Below are positions 12,101-24,100 of a DNA stretch of 64,000 nt, piece after piece. How positions within the stretch are numbered: position 1 is the first letter of the stretch; every line of letters starts with the position of its first letter. Below the pieces are notes generated by a model that saw nothing but the letters and a program-made list of their open reading frames with translations, had not been told where the DNA came from and did not search any database. A program made the translations under genes and the position numbers. The DNA comes from Branchiostoma floridae (taxonomy: Eukaryota > Chordata > Leptocardii > Amphioxiformes > Branchiostomatidae): the NCBI RefSeq assembly GCF_000003815.2, contig NC_049979.1, positions 28,080,249-28,144,248 of the forward strand. The letters are read 5' to 3'.

Positions 12101-15100
12101 TAGAGTGCTAGAAGCAAAACATTGAACTGGACCACAACTTGTACAATTTTTTACCCAGACATTGAATGCAAATTGTTGTGCTGCCCCTATATACAGCTGA
12201 TTAATCAGCCTAGAACTGATTAAAAAGCTATGGGACTGATGATGATGATGCAAATACATGATCAAATTGTGTAACATCGACTATCATAATTCCACCAGGT
12301 GCTATAATACTGCCAACTTCAAAAAAATGTTAGTATAGACTGAGGTATTCCCAAGATTGTCTTGAACACCAAATGGTAAATATCCTAAATGTAATACAAT
12401 TCAGATATTTACTACTAGGTGTTGAAGACAATCTCAAGAAGGCCTCTATAACAACTTTTTTTTTGAGGTGGCGGTATAATGGCACCTGGTGGAATTATGC
12501 AACTGTATGTTATAAGAAAAGCTACAGTTTGGTCAATATTTTCTAACTTAAAGGAAGACTGTATTTCTTTCCATGCCTTGGCAAAAACATTTGGCTCTGC
12601 TCGCACATTTTTGATAAACTGAACAATGTTACTTGTAAACTTTGTTTCCCACACAGGAGACCACAACATTACTGGGATGAAGACATTTAATGGTGGAATA
12701 ACAGTCATTAGGGATGTGACCGTGGCAGGCACGGTAGATGGGGTAGATCTGAGACAGCTGCAGGAAAATGTTGTCACACTGACAACAGACCAAGTCATCA
12801 CAGGTAAGGCAACATCAAGTAAATTTTATGGACAACATCCTTTCCAAACTCCAAAGCTAATGTGAGCATGCAAAGAAAGGTGGGAAAATTCAAGATGCCA
12901 ACAGTTGTCAATTTAGAGGCGAAAATCTCATTTAAATCAAAATTGGTATCAAAAACAAGAAAGACTTTTGTTCCTGTAGTCAAAGCAGTACATGCTAGTT
13001 ACATTGGTGCTAACATATAGTGTATTGTGTGCCGATGGCAATGAAATTGTTGCATTTCCTTACTGCAGGGCTCTAGCCAGCGTCCGTTTTTCCGTCAATT
13101 GACAGAAATTTGCTGCGTCTAACGGAAAAATTTTAAAACCAATCCATCAACCTTGACGGACAAAAATCCTTGGTGGAAACTACAGGCGGCTTGGGGACGC
13201 CGTCCACGGCCGTAAAAGCCACACACTGTTTGTTTTGCTATTGTTATGATTGTTGATAATGTGTGTCGGCGCCCTTTCGCATACGATAATCTCATTAAAA
13301 CCCGTTTTTCAAGGTCTCAGTTCAGTCCTTCTAATTAATTTTCACGGTTTTCGCGACGATTGTAATTGGCTGATGGAAAAAAAGTTCGAGCTGGCTAAAG
13401 CCCTGCCTTACTGGCACCTCTATGCTAACATGATCTATCAGATCAGCACAGAATGACCCACAAATGACATCTTGCAATAAAAGTGACAAACGTTTATGAC
13501 ACATGTTCCCATATTCGATATCTTGACCATTGCCAGAGGGTAATTAATTTTTTTTTTTCAAAACCAACGAAATAAGTGTGCTGATGTCATACATAAAATT
13601 TACTTGCTGTGGCATTATTGGAAGTAGCAAGAACGACGTACTATTGTAAGTTAATGTACATGCATGTTGTTTTCATACATTTTACTGTGTTCCCATCAAC
13701 TTGAACTAAGTGTCAGTCTGGCATCGTAACAGCCACATAACTGATTGAATAGTTATGTACCATGTTGGCCCTTATTTTATTTCCACAGGCCAGTACACAT
13801 TTCAGGGTGAGGTGAACATCACAGAGAACATGCATGTCTCTGGAGAAGTGGATGGTGTTGACTTGAGTGAGCTGGCAGAGGATGTTGTCTATATCAACTA
13901 CTCAGATGTTCAGGTGCTTGAAAGAGATCTTCTCTCTTGTACATAAAAAAAAAATAAAACTTTCATGAAACTTTGTTGTTAACAATATCTGTCAGAGAAG
14001 TAATACTATGCATTGTGACATCCAATAATCAAAAGTTAATGAACTGCCCCGAGGTGTACTGTGAAAGGTGACACTCAGGGCCTGGTCCTTTGCTATATCC
14101 ACCGAATAGAAGTAACGAGTGAGTGAAGCAAACGAGGTTGTGTTATGACATTACATTGTGTATCTCTTAATCTCCAGTTCCAATATATTGTAAATCTGAC
14201 TGCTGGAGATCCATCATTAAATCCCTCTGGCACTTCTATGGCGTTATGGTGTCATAAACAATTTATATTGGGGAGTTCTGGTTGGTCAACATCGTCTGAC
14301 TATATGATATTTTGATTTATTTCAACTGCAAATTCACTTTCAAAGGAAGTGGAAAGCCAGAAGATCTTCAGTGAAGATGTAAATGTGACAGAAGAACTGA
14401 CAGTGACTGGGACCATCAATGGCTTCAACATGGAGGAAGACTTTGTACATAAGTATGATGGGATACTTATTTCAGCACTGACTTTCCAATGCTGTCCATT
14501 TAATTTCTTTGTAGACTATATTTGTTTCGAATCTGTTACTCATCTGACTTTGTATGATGTTATACATTCTGATAGACTGATAGAGGCAAATATAAAGTTA
14601 CGTGTACATTTGTATATATATATATATATATATGGGTTATGCTTAATGTTTTCCCAATACATCTTGTAGTCCCCCACTGCAGGCCATTTTTTTATATTGC
14701 ACTGTAAAATAAGGTCCAAAACCTGATCTGGTTTTAGGAACATCATAAATGGCTCATACATAGCTTCAGTAATGACACAGATTAGATTACACCTGCCAAA
14801 TTTTATCTTGATTTTTTTTGCCTTATTCTAAATGGATTATATTAAACCTCCCTCTATGGAACAAGATACATCATGACAATAGAACTCAAATGTTTGAATA
14901 AAAATCAAATGTGTCAATCAACCAATACTCAACACAGTGCAGACTTCATGGCACCTTTGGCCCCCTTCTGGAGTATTCCAAATGTATGTCCCGACTCCAC
15001 AGTAGTGGGCCTCAAAGGGAAAGGATCAATGGATAATTATGCAAATCCATGCAATGTTGTTTTCAAACAAAATCTTACAGAAGTCATGTACCTTCACATC

Positions 15101-18100
15101 AAGCACATGGAAAGTGTGTTTTGGTGTCACAATGCTACCTCCTGCATAAGGAACATTCATGGTCCCTCTTTCCTATTTACAGCACAGAAAATCAGACAAT
15201 CACTGGACACAAAACCTTTACCGCTCCTGTAACCATCTATGGGGACCTTACAGTGAAGGGGACTATTGATGGTGTAAACTTGACCACGCTCCAACAGGAC
15301 ATGGTCACTCTCAGTGGGGATCAGATTATCCGAGGCCACAAGACTTTTAGCAGCAGCATCATTGTAGAGAATGATCTCATCATGGGCGAGGGTTGCACAC
15401 TGAACGGCATCGACCTCTCCGAAGATGCAGTCTTGCTAAACGGCAGCCAGACGATCGCTGGCACTAAAGTATTCCAGAATGGGATGGTGGTGGAAGGTGC
15501 TCTGACTGTGGAAGGTAGTCTGCACGTGGAGGGACAGGTGGATGGTGTGAACTTGCAAGACTTTGCTGACAACCGAGTCACCTTGTGGACAGATCAGGTC
15601 ATCTCGGGAAGGAAGAATTTCACTGATGATGTCATTGTGGAAGGTAAGGGTAATTCTTTGCTAATATTTTTTTGCATATAATGTTTATCTTCACTATGGT
15701 GTAACCTAACAAGCTACATCTCTGTTTTATCTTACTAAAACAAAATCATATATATGGCACCAGGCTCTCCAGCTCTGTCCTGCCACTTGATAGATTATGC
15801 AATCAAAGACCACAGGATGTCTGCTAGTGCTGTGCTGTCCAGGTCATTAACCTTATTTGTCCTGAACAGAAGAAGCAGAGAAAGAAACGGAGCAGAAGTA
15901 ACATGTTTTCCCTTCGGAAAGGTGAACATAATTAAAGTATAATAATTACCTCTGATGTTTCTACATATAGGAGATGCAGTAGTGAATGGAACCCTGAATG
16001 GACTCAACTTGCAGGAATTTGTAGAGGACATGATGCTGAGCTCAGTACCCCAGAGTGTGACAGGCAGAAAGGTGTTCCTGGGACAGGTGACTGTCGAGGG
16101 AGATGTCATCACAAACGGGACCGTAGATGGAGTGGACCTAGCTGAGCTGATGGGACAGGTTATCTACCTTGACAAGGAGTACAACATAACAGGTAGGAAC
16201 TTCATGGCTCATAATACTGTAAATGTATTTAAGTTCGCGGGGTTTTAATTTCGCGGTAGCAGGAAAAAGGACTTTTCGCGGTGGATTTAAGTTCGCGGTA
16301 ACACCATAGACTGCAATCTAATATCATAATAGAAAAATTTTCTCGGTGGTTTTAAATTCGCGGTAAAGTGGTCACCGCGAAAACCGCGAACATTAATCCA
16401 CCGTGAACATTTCTGCACAGTACTGGGTGCATATTGTACTTTTGTGCACCAAAAATTGGAGCTGTACATCTTTGAATCTAGATATATGGGTTGCATACAT
16501 CTTTACCACGGCTTTTAAAAGCAAGAAAGTTATAAAAGCTATGTTGGTTAAAAGAATCTGCAGCAATAGACTTTCAGATTTAAGCTCTTAGGAGAGGCAG
16601 TTAAGTAGATTGAGATTACATTTTATACTGTGCACCCAACATTTTTTGTGCACCAAAATTATTAGGTGCTCCACATGTAGGTCAACATGACAAGTTTTTA
16701 GAGAGTAAAATGTTAGGCTGCAATATAGACACACTTAGAACTTTAAGCAAACTTAGTACTGTGAAATTAATTTTGATCTGAGGCAAATGCTACCTATAAT
16801 GAATTTCATGTCATTCGGTGTAAAAGGATAATCATTGTATTGCCACATTAAATATGATGCAATCTGTACATGTATTGTCATAAATGGCACATTTTGGCCT
16901 TCCCCAATAAACTTTGAAAGACATGCAAAATCTTTATAGTAACTTTGCTAAAAGTACCTTAAGATACTGATAAAAGCAAACCTAGGAAATCTGTGTTGTA
17001 TCTGTCATTTTCTATCTGTAGTAGCCATTTTTGCTTAATTTCTTCCTGTCTAGGGAACAAGATTTTCAGTGATCCTGTGGTTATCCAGGGGGACCTGTTT
17101 GTGCAAGAGCTGGTGGATGGGGTCAATATTACCCAACTGAAGCAGGATATGGTCTACAACACCGGGACACCTCAGGTCTGGGCAGTATACAGCCATTCTT
17201 TCTGCATCTATACAAATGTTTATCAGATGCCAAATTTGAGATCTGTTGGTAGAGGGCAACCACACGCCAAATACGAACTGGAAACATTTAGAAACTCATC
17301 TACTCATCACTAAACAAAACAAGACAGCCTACAATTTGCCATCCTGCGTGACTCGGAATATTTTTCTTTCCTTCTTCTCTTGTATGTTCTTTGAAATGAT
17401 TTAAAAAAAATGAAAACAGTGAAAAAACGTCTTGATTTTGTTATACCCCCATTAAAAATGGGAATATTGGAAACTTGAAATCTAGAAAATGAATGTTGAT
17501 TACTAGTATGCTGATTGGACTACTAGTATCCTTGCCTTGGACAATTGGACAACCCTGATTTTCAATCCTCCAACCTTCTTCAGGTCATCACAGGTACAAT
17601 AACATTCCTGGATGGTTTCCATGTGGAGGGTGACATCCATGTGCTGGACATGGTGCAGGGTATGGACATCAGCGAGGAGCTGTGGACTGTGTCAGCTGAC
17701 CAAGTCATCAGTGGACAGTATGTCTTCCAGGGTTATGTGACTGTGCATCAGGACATGGAGATACAAGGTTAAAGAGCCTTGATCTATCCAGAACTCACTC
17801 CATCCTGCATTGGTTGAGCTCTCGACACAAATTGGATATTCAGAATATGGTGCCAGCAATCCTAGTGATTGACAGGACCACATGCAGTGATTTCTTTTTC
17901 ATTTATTTATTTATCTATTCCACTTTCCGTATAAAATAGAGGGGAGACAAAACAGGTGACATGCCACCTCTGCAAGTTGTCTCCCCCAAACTTTGAACAC
18001 GCAAACCACACACAAGATAGTATCCACCTCCTTAAACACCAAGTTCCTCCTCACTTTCTGGATAAATGTGTTGCTTATCCAGGATGCATCCCCTGAAGAC

Positions 18101-21100
18101 CTGTGCTGGATTGTGTAGCTTTGCTTGCAAGCTATAGAGCCAGAATGTGCTTTGAAGAATGTCTTGCATAAGAACACATCCTGGATGCAACAAACCTAAT
18201 TGCAAACTCAAATTTGGCAAAATTTAAGCACAAACATTATTTTCTACTGATCAAGACAGCAGGAAACTGTCCTCACGTGTTTACAGTAGAATCATAACTT
18301 TGTCTACATAAGAAAACTATTTCAAAGAGTACCCAAAGTGTAAATAAGACCTCTTACAATTGTTCTTTCTCCTTGTGTTTTGCCTGACAGATACAGTGAA
18401 TGGGCTGGACCTGTCAGAGGATGTGCTACAGTGGATGACCCTGGATGACCCCCAGGATGTATTTGGAAACATTACGTTTGAGAGCGATGTGTTTGTCACA
18501 CACAACCTAGAGGTTACTGGGACCATCAGTGGTGTGGATCTGTCCAAGTGTGTTGAAGATGCTGTGATGGTTGCAGGGGACAACATCATTTCAGGTATCT
18601 AAAATTGCCAAACATCAGCTTAACACAACCCCAGAAGCATCTGCTATTTTGTAAAAGATCACATTTTCATGAAAACAGAATCAACCAAATTTGTGAAATT
18701 TTGTCACTGATTAACAAAGAAATTAAGCATTTAATACCCCAGTATTTGAATAGTTTTGCCCCATTTTTTCTGGGGGTATAGTGTTCATATTGATTAATTG
18801 CACCAATATATAGCAGTCTGGTATATCTTAAATCTTACTTAGCTTCTCTAGTTCATTTACACTTGAGAGCTAAAGGACACATTACCACAGTATTGACAGT
18901 TTCCAAGATAAATCTTTGACACTGCGGACAGTAAAAACTTTGACAATGGAGAATTTCATATTTGCTGCTAAAGAGTGTTATCACCATTATAACAGATGTT
19001 CCAATGGACCCTTCCAGCCGAACGCCAAAAGCCCCGCCCCTTGTTCGATGTCGGGTTCTATTTCAAAACCTCGGTCAAAAACGGCGCGAGTTGCAAAAAC
19101 ATGGCCGCCGCCGCTATTAGGTTGAGGATACTGACTGACTTCGGTTTAGCTTTTGGGGCCTTAAAATCCTCTCAGAACGGGCGACAGAAAAATGCTATGC
19201 ATTCTTTGTGGAACGCTACATTAACTGGGTACAGTCATTTTAGGAGGGGACGTATATAGTTGCGGTAAGGGCGATATAATTTCAGTCAAAGCGCAGGCGG
19301 GAGGCGCTCCATAATATTACCTTGTTAGTGGGCAGGAGTGCCCAGTTTCTGACATGCGGTCGATGCAGGTGTAAAGCTGGGTACGTATATATGTGACAGC
19401 TTGTCTACCGCGTTTGTTGCATACATGGCATGTGCACACGTGCTCAGGAGAAAAAACAAATTAAGACAGAAAGCAGCTCGGTCACTCGCGGAGAGGGAGC
19501 TTGTACCACGTGTCAAATATAAGACACTACTACAAAGTCCGCTAGTGCGAAGTCCCGTCTCTTCTACGAACATTTCTTTACATGCGCATCCTGTCCAGGA
19601 AGAAAGTAATGCTGTGTAGCGCCTACCCTTCCCAAAACAACAATACTCGGTCGGTATAGTCATAAACAAGAAAAGGCATAGCATTTTTCTTTGCCCATTC
19701 CTGTCCCACTAGGGCTGTTTTTCACCGAGTATTCGAAATAGAATAGGGGGTTCTATTTGTTCGATATGGCGTTCGGCTGGAAGGGTCCATTGTGTGAGGC
19801 ATTTGAGTAAACATAATGCTGAAGGTCAATAAGGCTTTGTCCTAGGTGCTGAAATCACTGCAGCTGTGGAGCGATAGTCTTCAAAAGCATGACTACTCAT
19901 CATCATCATACGGGTGTGCTGGTTGCACGGTTGGACATGACTCTAGTATATATACTAGTACATTTAATTTTCTCATTTTTGTTCTATGATGAGTCTCTAC
20001 TTCTATCTTGTAGGGTCCAAACATTTCCTGGGTCCTGTGACTGTCCATGGAGACTTGTTTGTGGAGAATGTCAATGAAGTCAACTGGCCTGACTTTGTTG
20101 GCAACATCGTCACCATCCATGGAGATGAGGTGGGCTTATGTGTGGCATGTTTTCATTGGTTGATGTGTGGCATGTTTTAGATGGCATGTTCTCATTGTGT
20201 AGCATGTTACCATTGGCTGTGCGTAGCCTGTTTTTATTGGTTGATGTGTGGCATATTTTCATTGGTTGATGTATGGTTTGTTTTCATTTGTTGATGTGTG
20301 GCCTGATTTTATCAGTTGATGTGTGGCATGTTTTCATTTGTTGATGTGTGGCATATTTTCATTGGTTGATGCGTGTGTGGCATATTTTCATTGATTTATG
20401 TGTGAAATACTTTCATCCCAACACATCTCACAAATGGAACTTTCAAACAAAATGCTTGGCAACTTAGAATGCCTACAGCACCAAACTACAACATTTTCTG
20501 AGAGACACTCTTTACTCTGTTCTCCAAATTTTAATCTGTTGTCCATGACTTTTGATATGCAAAGGAAAAACATATTATTTTTTCATCAACAGAGCTTTGT
20601 CTGTTCCTGCTGCCAATGTTTAGACAAATACAGCATTGCAGCAACATTAATTGAGAATGTATGTGTGGTTTGAATCTAGGAGATCACAGGCAGTAAGACT
20701 TTCCTTGGTGAGGTGGTGATGAACAGCACAGTGACTGTACATGGGCATTTGTGGTGTGGAGGGATGGTGGATGGTGTGGATCTCACCTTGATGCAGGAGG
20801 AGGCCATTTATCTGGACAGGCAGCAGCAGGTTACAGGTAGACATGCTTATAACTGTACAAACATGGTTGCAGTCTCATTTGTCCAGTGACAAATATTCAA
20901 ATATGCATAGGCTGAATTTGCATATTCGTGACCGGACAAATGTGACCGTAGCCACAAAAACCTTTATTTTACTCAGTAATGATACTTAAGATATTGCATC
21001 GCATTATCATTGCCCATCCTGTTGTAAACCTTGATAGATAATGGCAAGCATTGCTAGTAAGTTGTCATTTTAAGAAAAAGAAGTGATCCAAGCTTCTAAC

Positions 21101-24100
21101 ACTGGTTTAACTTTATCGTCAGGATAATCTTTATCCATTTCAACCTATATCAAGCCGACAGACAGTGATTTCAAGTTGCAATATTTCATCTGTGATCAGA
21201 GAGAGTGAAGAAGAGAGAGTTAGAAACACTGGTTTTGTTTTGTTACCATGTACTGGTAATGGCAGTTTTACAAAGAGCAAAGGATATATCTAGTGTCCTA
21301 ACTTGAATCCCTCTCTGTGTAGGCTGTAAAAGTTTCAGCAGTCCTGACGGGTTGGTAGTGGAGGGGAACGTCATCATTCATGGGAATGTCAACAGTATCA
21401 GCATGGCAGACGTGGTCATGACATCACGTGAGTATCTGGACTAGTTCTTTGTTTAAGTACCTTTTGATATCCGTTGTCATACCGGTGGGCTGGGAAAATG
21501 GTCAATATGTGTTTTGGGACCGGTCCATATACATGTATTATCATGGTATTGTACATGCTTTATATAAAGTTTTATTGCATAGGCTTCCTGCAAATGATTC
21601 AAATCCACTTTGTGCATGTGTGCCAATTCTGCTGTTGTCAAAAATTCTGAAACAAGATTTGGACATTGCAATTGCCATTGTTACAATTTTTGGTTTGAGA
21701 ATACCAAGTTTTCTGGCACTTTTTGCATTTTAATGTGTGTTTTGTTGGGTCTGTATGGCACGAATATGATACAATACGGTGTACAGTAAACACGCTCCTT
21801 TGAGTCAAAGAATATGTTGAATAAGTCAAAGTATTGCATTCTATTATGCATTACATTTTATATTGAGTAAAGAATGTGTCACTTACGGTATCCATGGCAT
21901 TCAATTCAGATTGCCAATCAGAAGGGTTGCATTATGGTTTGCGCCACGGGGACATGATTACTCTCAGTGTAAAACCTGAAGAAAGACATGGATGTTTTTA
22001 TTTGTTTGGTCAATGTCAATTCAGTCTGTGAAAGTTACTGTAATTCTGACTTACATGTATATTCCCAGGTGCCCAGATGATCACAGGTGAAAAGACTTTC
22101 CTGAATGGCATTGAAGTCAAAGGAAATATCCAACTGACTGGTGAGATTGTCAACTATTGATTACACTAACATGAAGTTCTGAGATTGCAAAACAAAAAAC
22201 AGTACAAAACGTTTGTTGCACTGAACTTCAAATGATAGAAGGAATAATATGCCAATTTATGTGCAGGCCCAGTTAGTAATAAATATGTTAAACTATATTT
22301 TTAATATAACAGCTTTTAAAACTTAGTTTATTTACTTTCTAATCAGCATAGTCAATGGCAACAGACACAGCGTACTTACGAATAGTAAGATGAGAGAAAA
22401 ACCCTTGCCATACAAGGGCATTTTCCTTGTCACGGCACCCCCTGTTGCCTGCCTGCATCACTTGTGAGCTAGAAATGGTGGCAAAAGTTGAAATGGTCTA
22501 AATGTTTTACTTCCGTCTGACAGGTCTATTGGATGGAGTTAACCTGGTGGAGGCAGAGGCTGACTCACTCAAGGTGATAATTGACATACATTGTAGGTCA
22601 ATACTGACTGTCAATCACAATTAGTAGTTCAACCAATGATGGTATAGCAATCATTGGTTAGTCCAATGAGAGAGAGGCTGCATGTCCATCAAGCCTTATT
22701 TTTGCATTTTTATGTTTTATTTTGCATTCCTAAATTTTGAAAAATGTAGGAGGGGCTATTGGATCAGTCTTTTTAATTAACGGTTCACCTATGAGAAGAA
22801 ATTTACTTTGAATTGCCATGGCTTTGTAGTGTAGGCAGCTGGTTGACATACTGAATTGCACCACTAATGTATATATATATCAAGTATTATATATTGAGTT
22901 GTACTGTTACAGTAGCTATTAAACAATTCCACATATTCTCTGTATCTGTATCTGTATAGCCGGTATAACCGCCCTTTGGCATAACACACCAGTTTTGACT
23001 TCATTGCTGTCTCTATAGTACCAGTAGCTTTAGTATAACAAACAATCTAAAACTTTTGAAGTAGTTGTGACAGTTTTTGCTAGTCTAAGATTTCTTGGTA
23101 CCCACTGACAATTGTTTTCAATGTATCATGTAATGAAAAGTAGAAAAATATTATGAAAGTTAACAAGTCATGGAGGCAGTGTTGTTCTTATAAAACATCA
23201 ATTTTTAAAACTGTTTCCAAAGATTTCAGGAAACCAGATTGTGAGAGGCAAGAAAGTATTCTTGTCTGATGTAACTGTAATGGGTGATGTCAGCATGACA
23301 GACGGAGTACAGCTGAACGGCCTGGATGTGAGTGAGATGGTTGTAACGCTGAACACTGACCAAAACATTCTGGCATCCAAGTCATTTCATGGCGAGGTCA
23401 TCATTCAGGGAGACGTCGTTGTTAATGGTAAATTTGTTGATCTATTTTCACTAACCTAAACAATATTTTGACTTCACTCTTTATCCATTCACTAACCTAA
23501 AAAAGTCTTTTCACTTCACTCTTTATCCATTCACTAACCTAAACAATCTTTTGACTTCACTCTTTATCCATACTGCATTGTGCTGTGATTTCTTGTCCCT
23601 GTTGTTTTTCTCTGTCCTTGGTACTGACTATTTCCCTTTACCCTAGTGCTGGCTGTGCTCTCTGTCCCTAGTGCTGACTGTGTTTCCCTGTCCCTGGTAC
23701 TGACTGTGTTTCCCTGTCCCTGGTACTGACTGTGTTTCCCTGTCCCTGGTGCTGACTGTGTTTCCCTATCCCTGGTGCTGACTGTGTTTCCCTGTCCCTG
23801 GTGCTGACTGTGTTTCCCTATCCCTGGTGCTGACTGTGTTTCCCTTTCCCTGGTGCTGACTGTGTTTCCCTTTCCCTGGTGCTGACTGTATTTCTCTGTC
23901 CCTGGTGCTGAGTTTTTTCTCTGTCCCCGGTGCTGACTGTGTTTCCCTATCCTTAGAGTTGACTGTGTTTCCCTGTCCCTGGTGCTGACTGTGTTTCCCT
24001 GTCCTCGGTGCTGACTGTGTTTCTCTGACCCTAGTACTGACTGTGTTTCCATTTCCCAGGTACTGACTGTGTTTCCCTGTCCCTGTTGCTGACTGTGTTT

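Noticed and set aside
14873-15232. 119-residue plus-strand frame
   Set aside because: Runs from intron into a different frame of the exon starting at 15,183; the spliced GDL-repeat frame explains the coding signal.
19325-19684. 119-residue minus-strand frame inside the 19.0-19.8-kb element
   Set aside because: No transposase motif or codon pattern; treated as chance within a GC-richer transposon.
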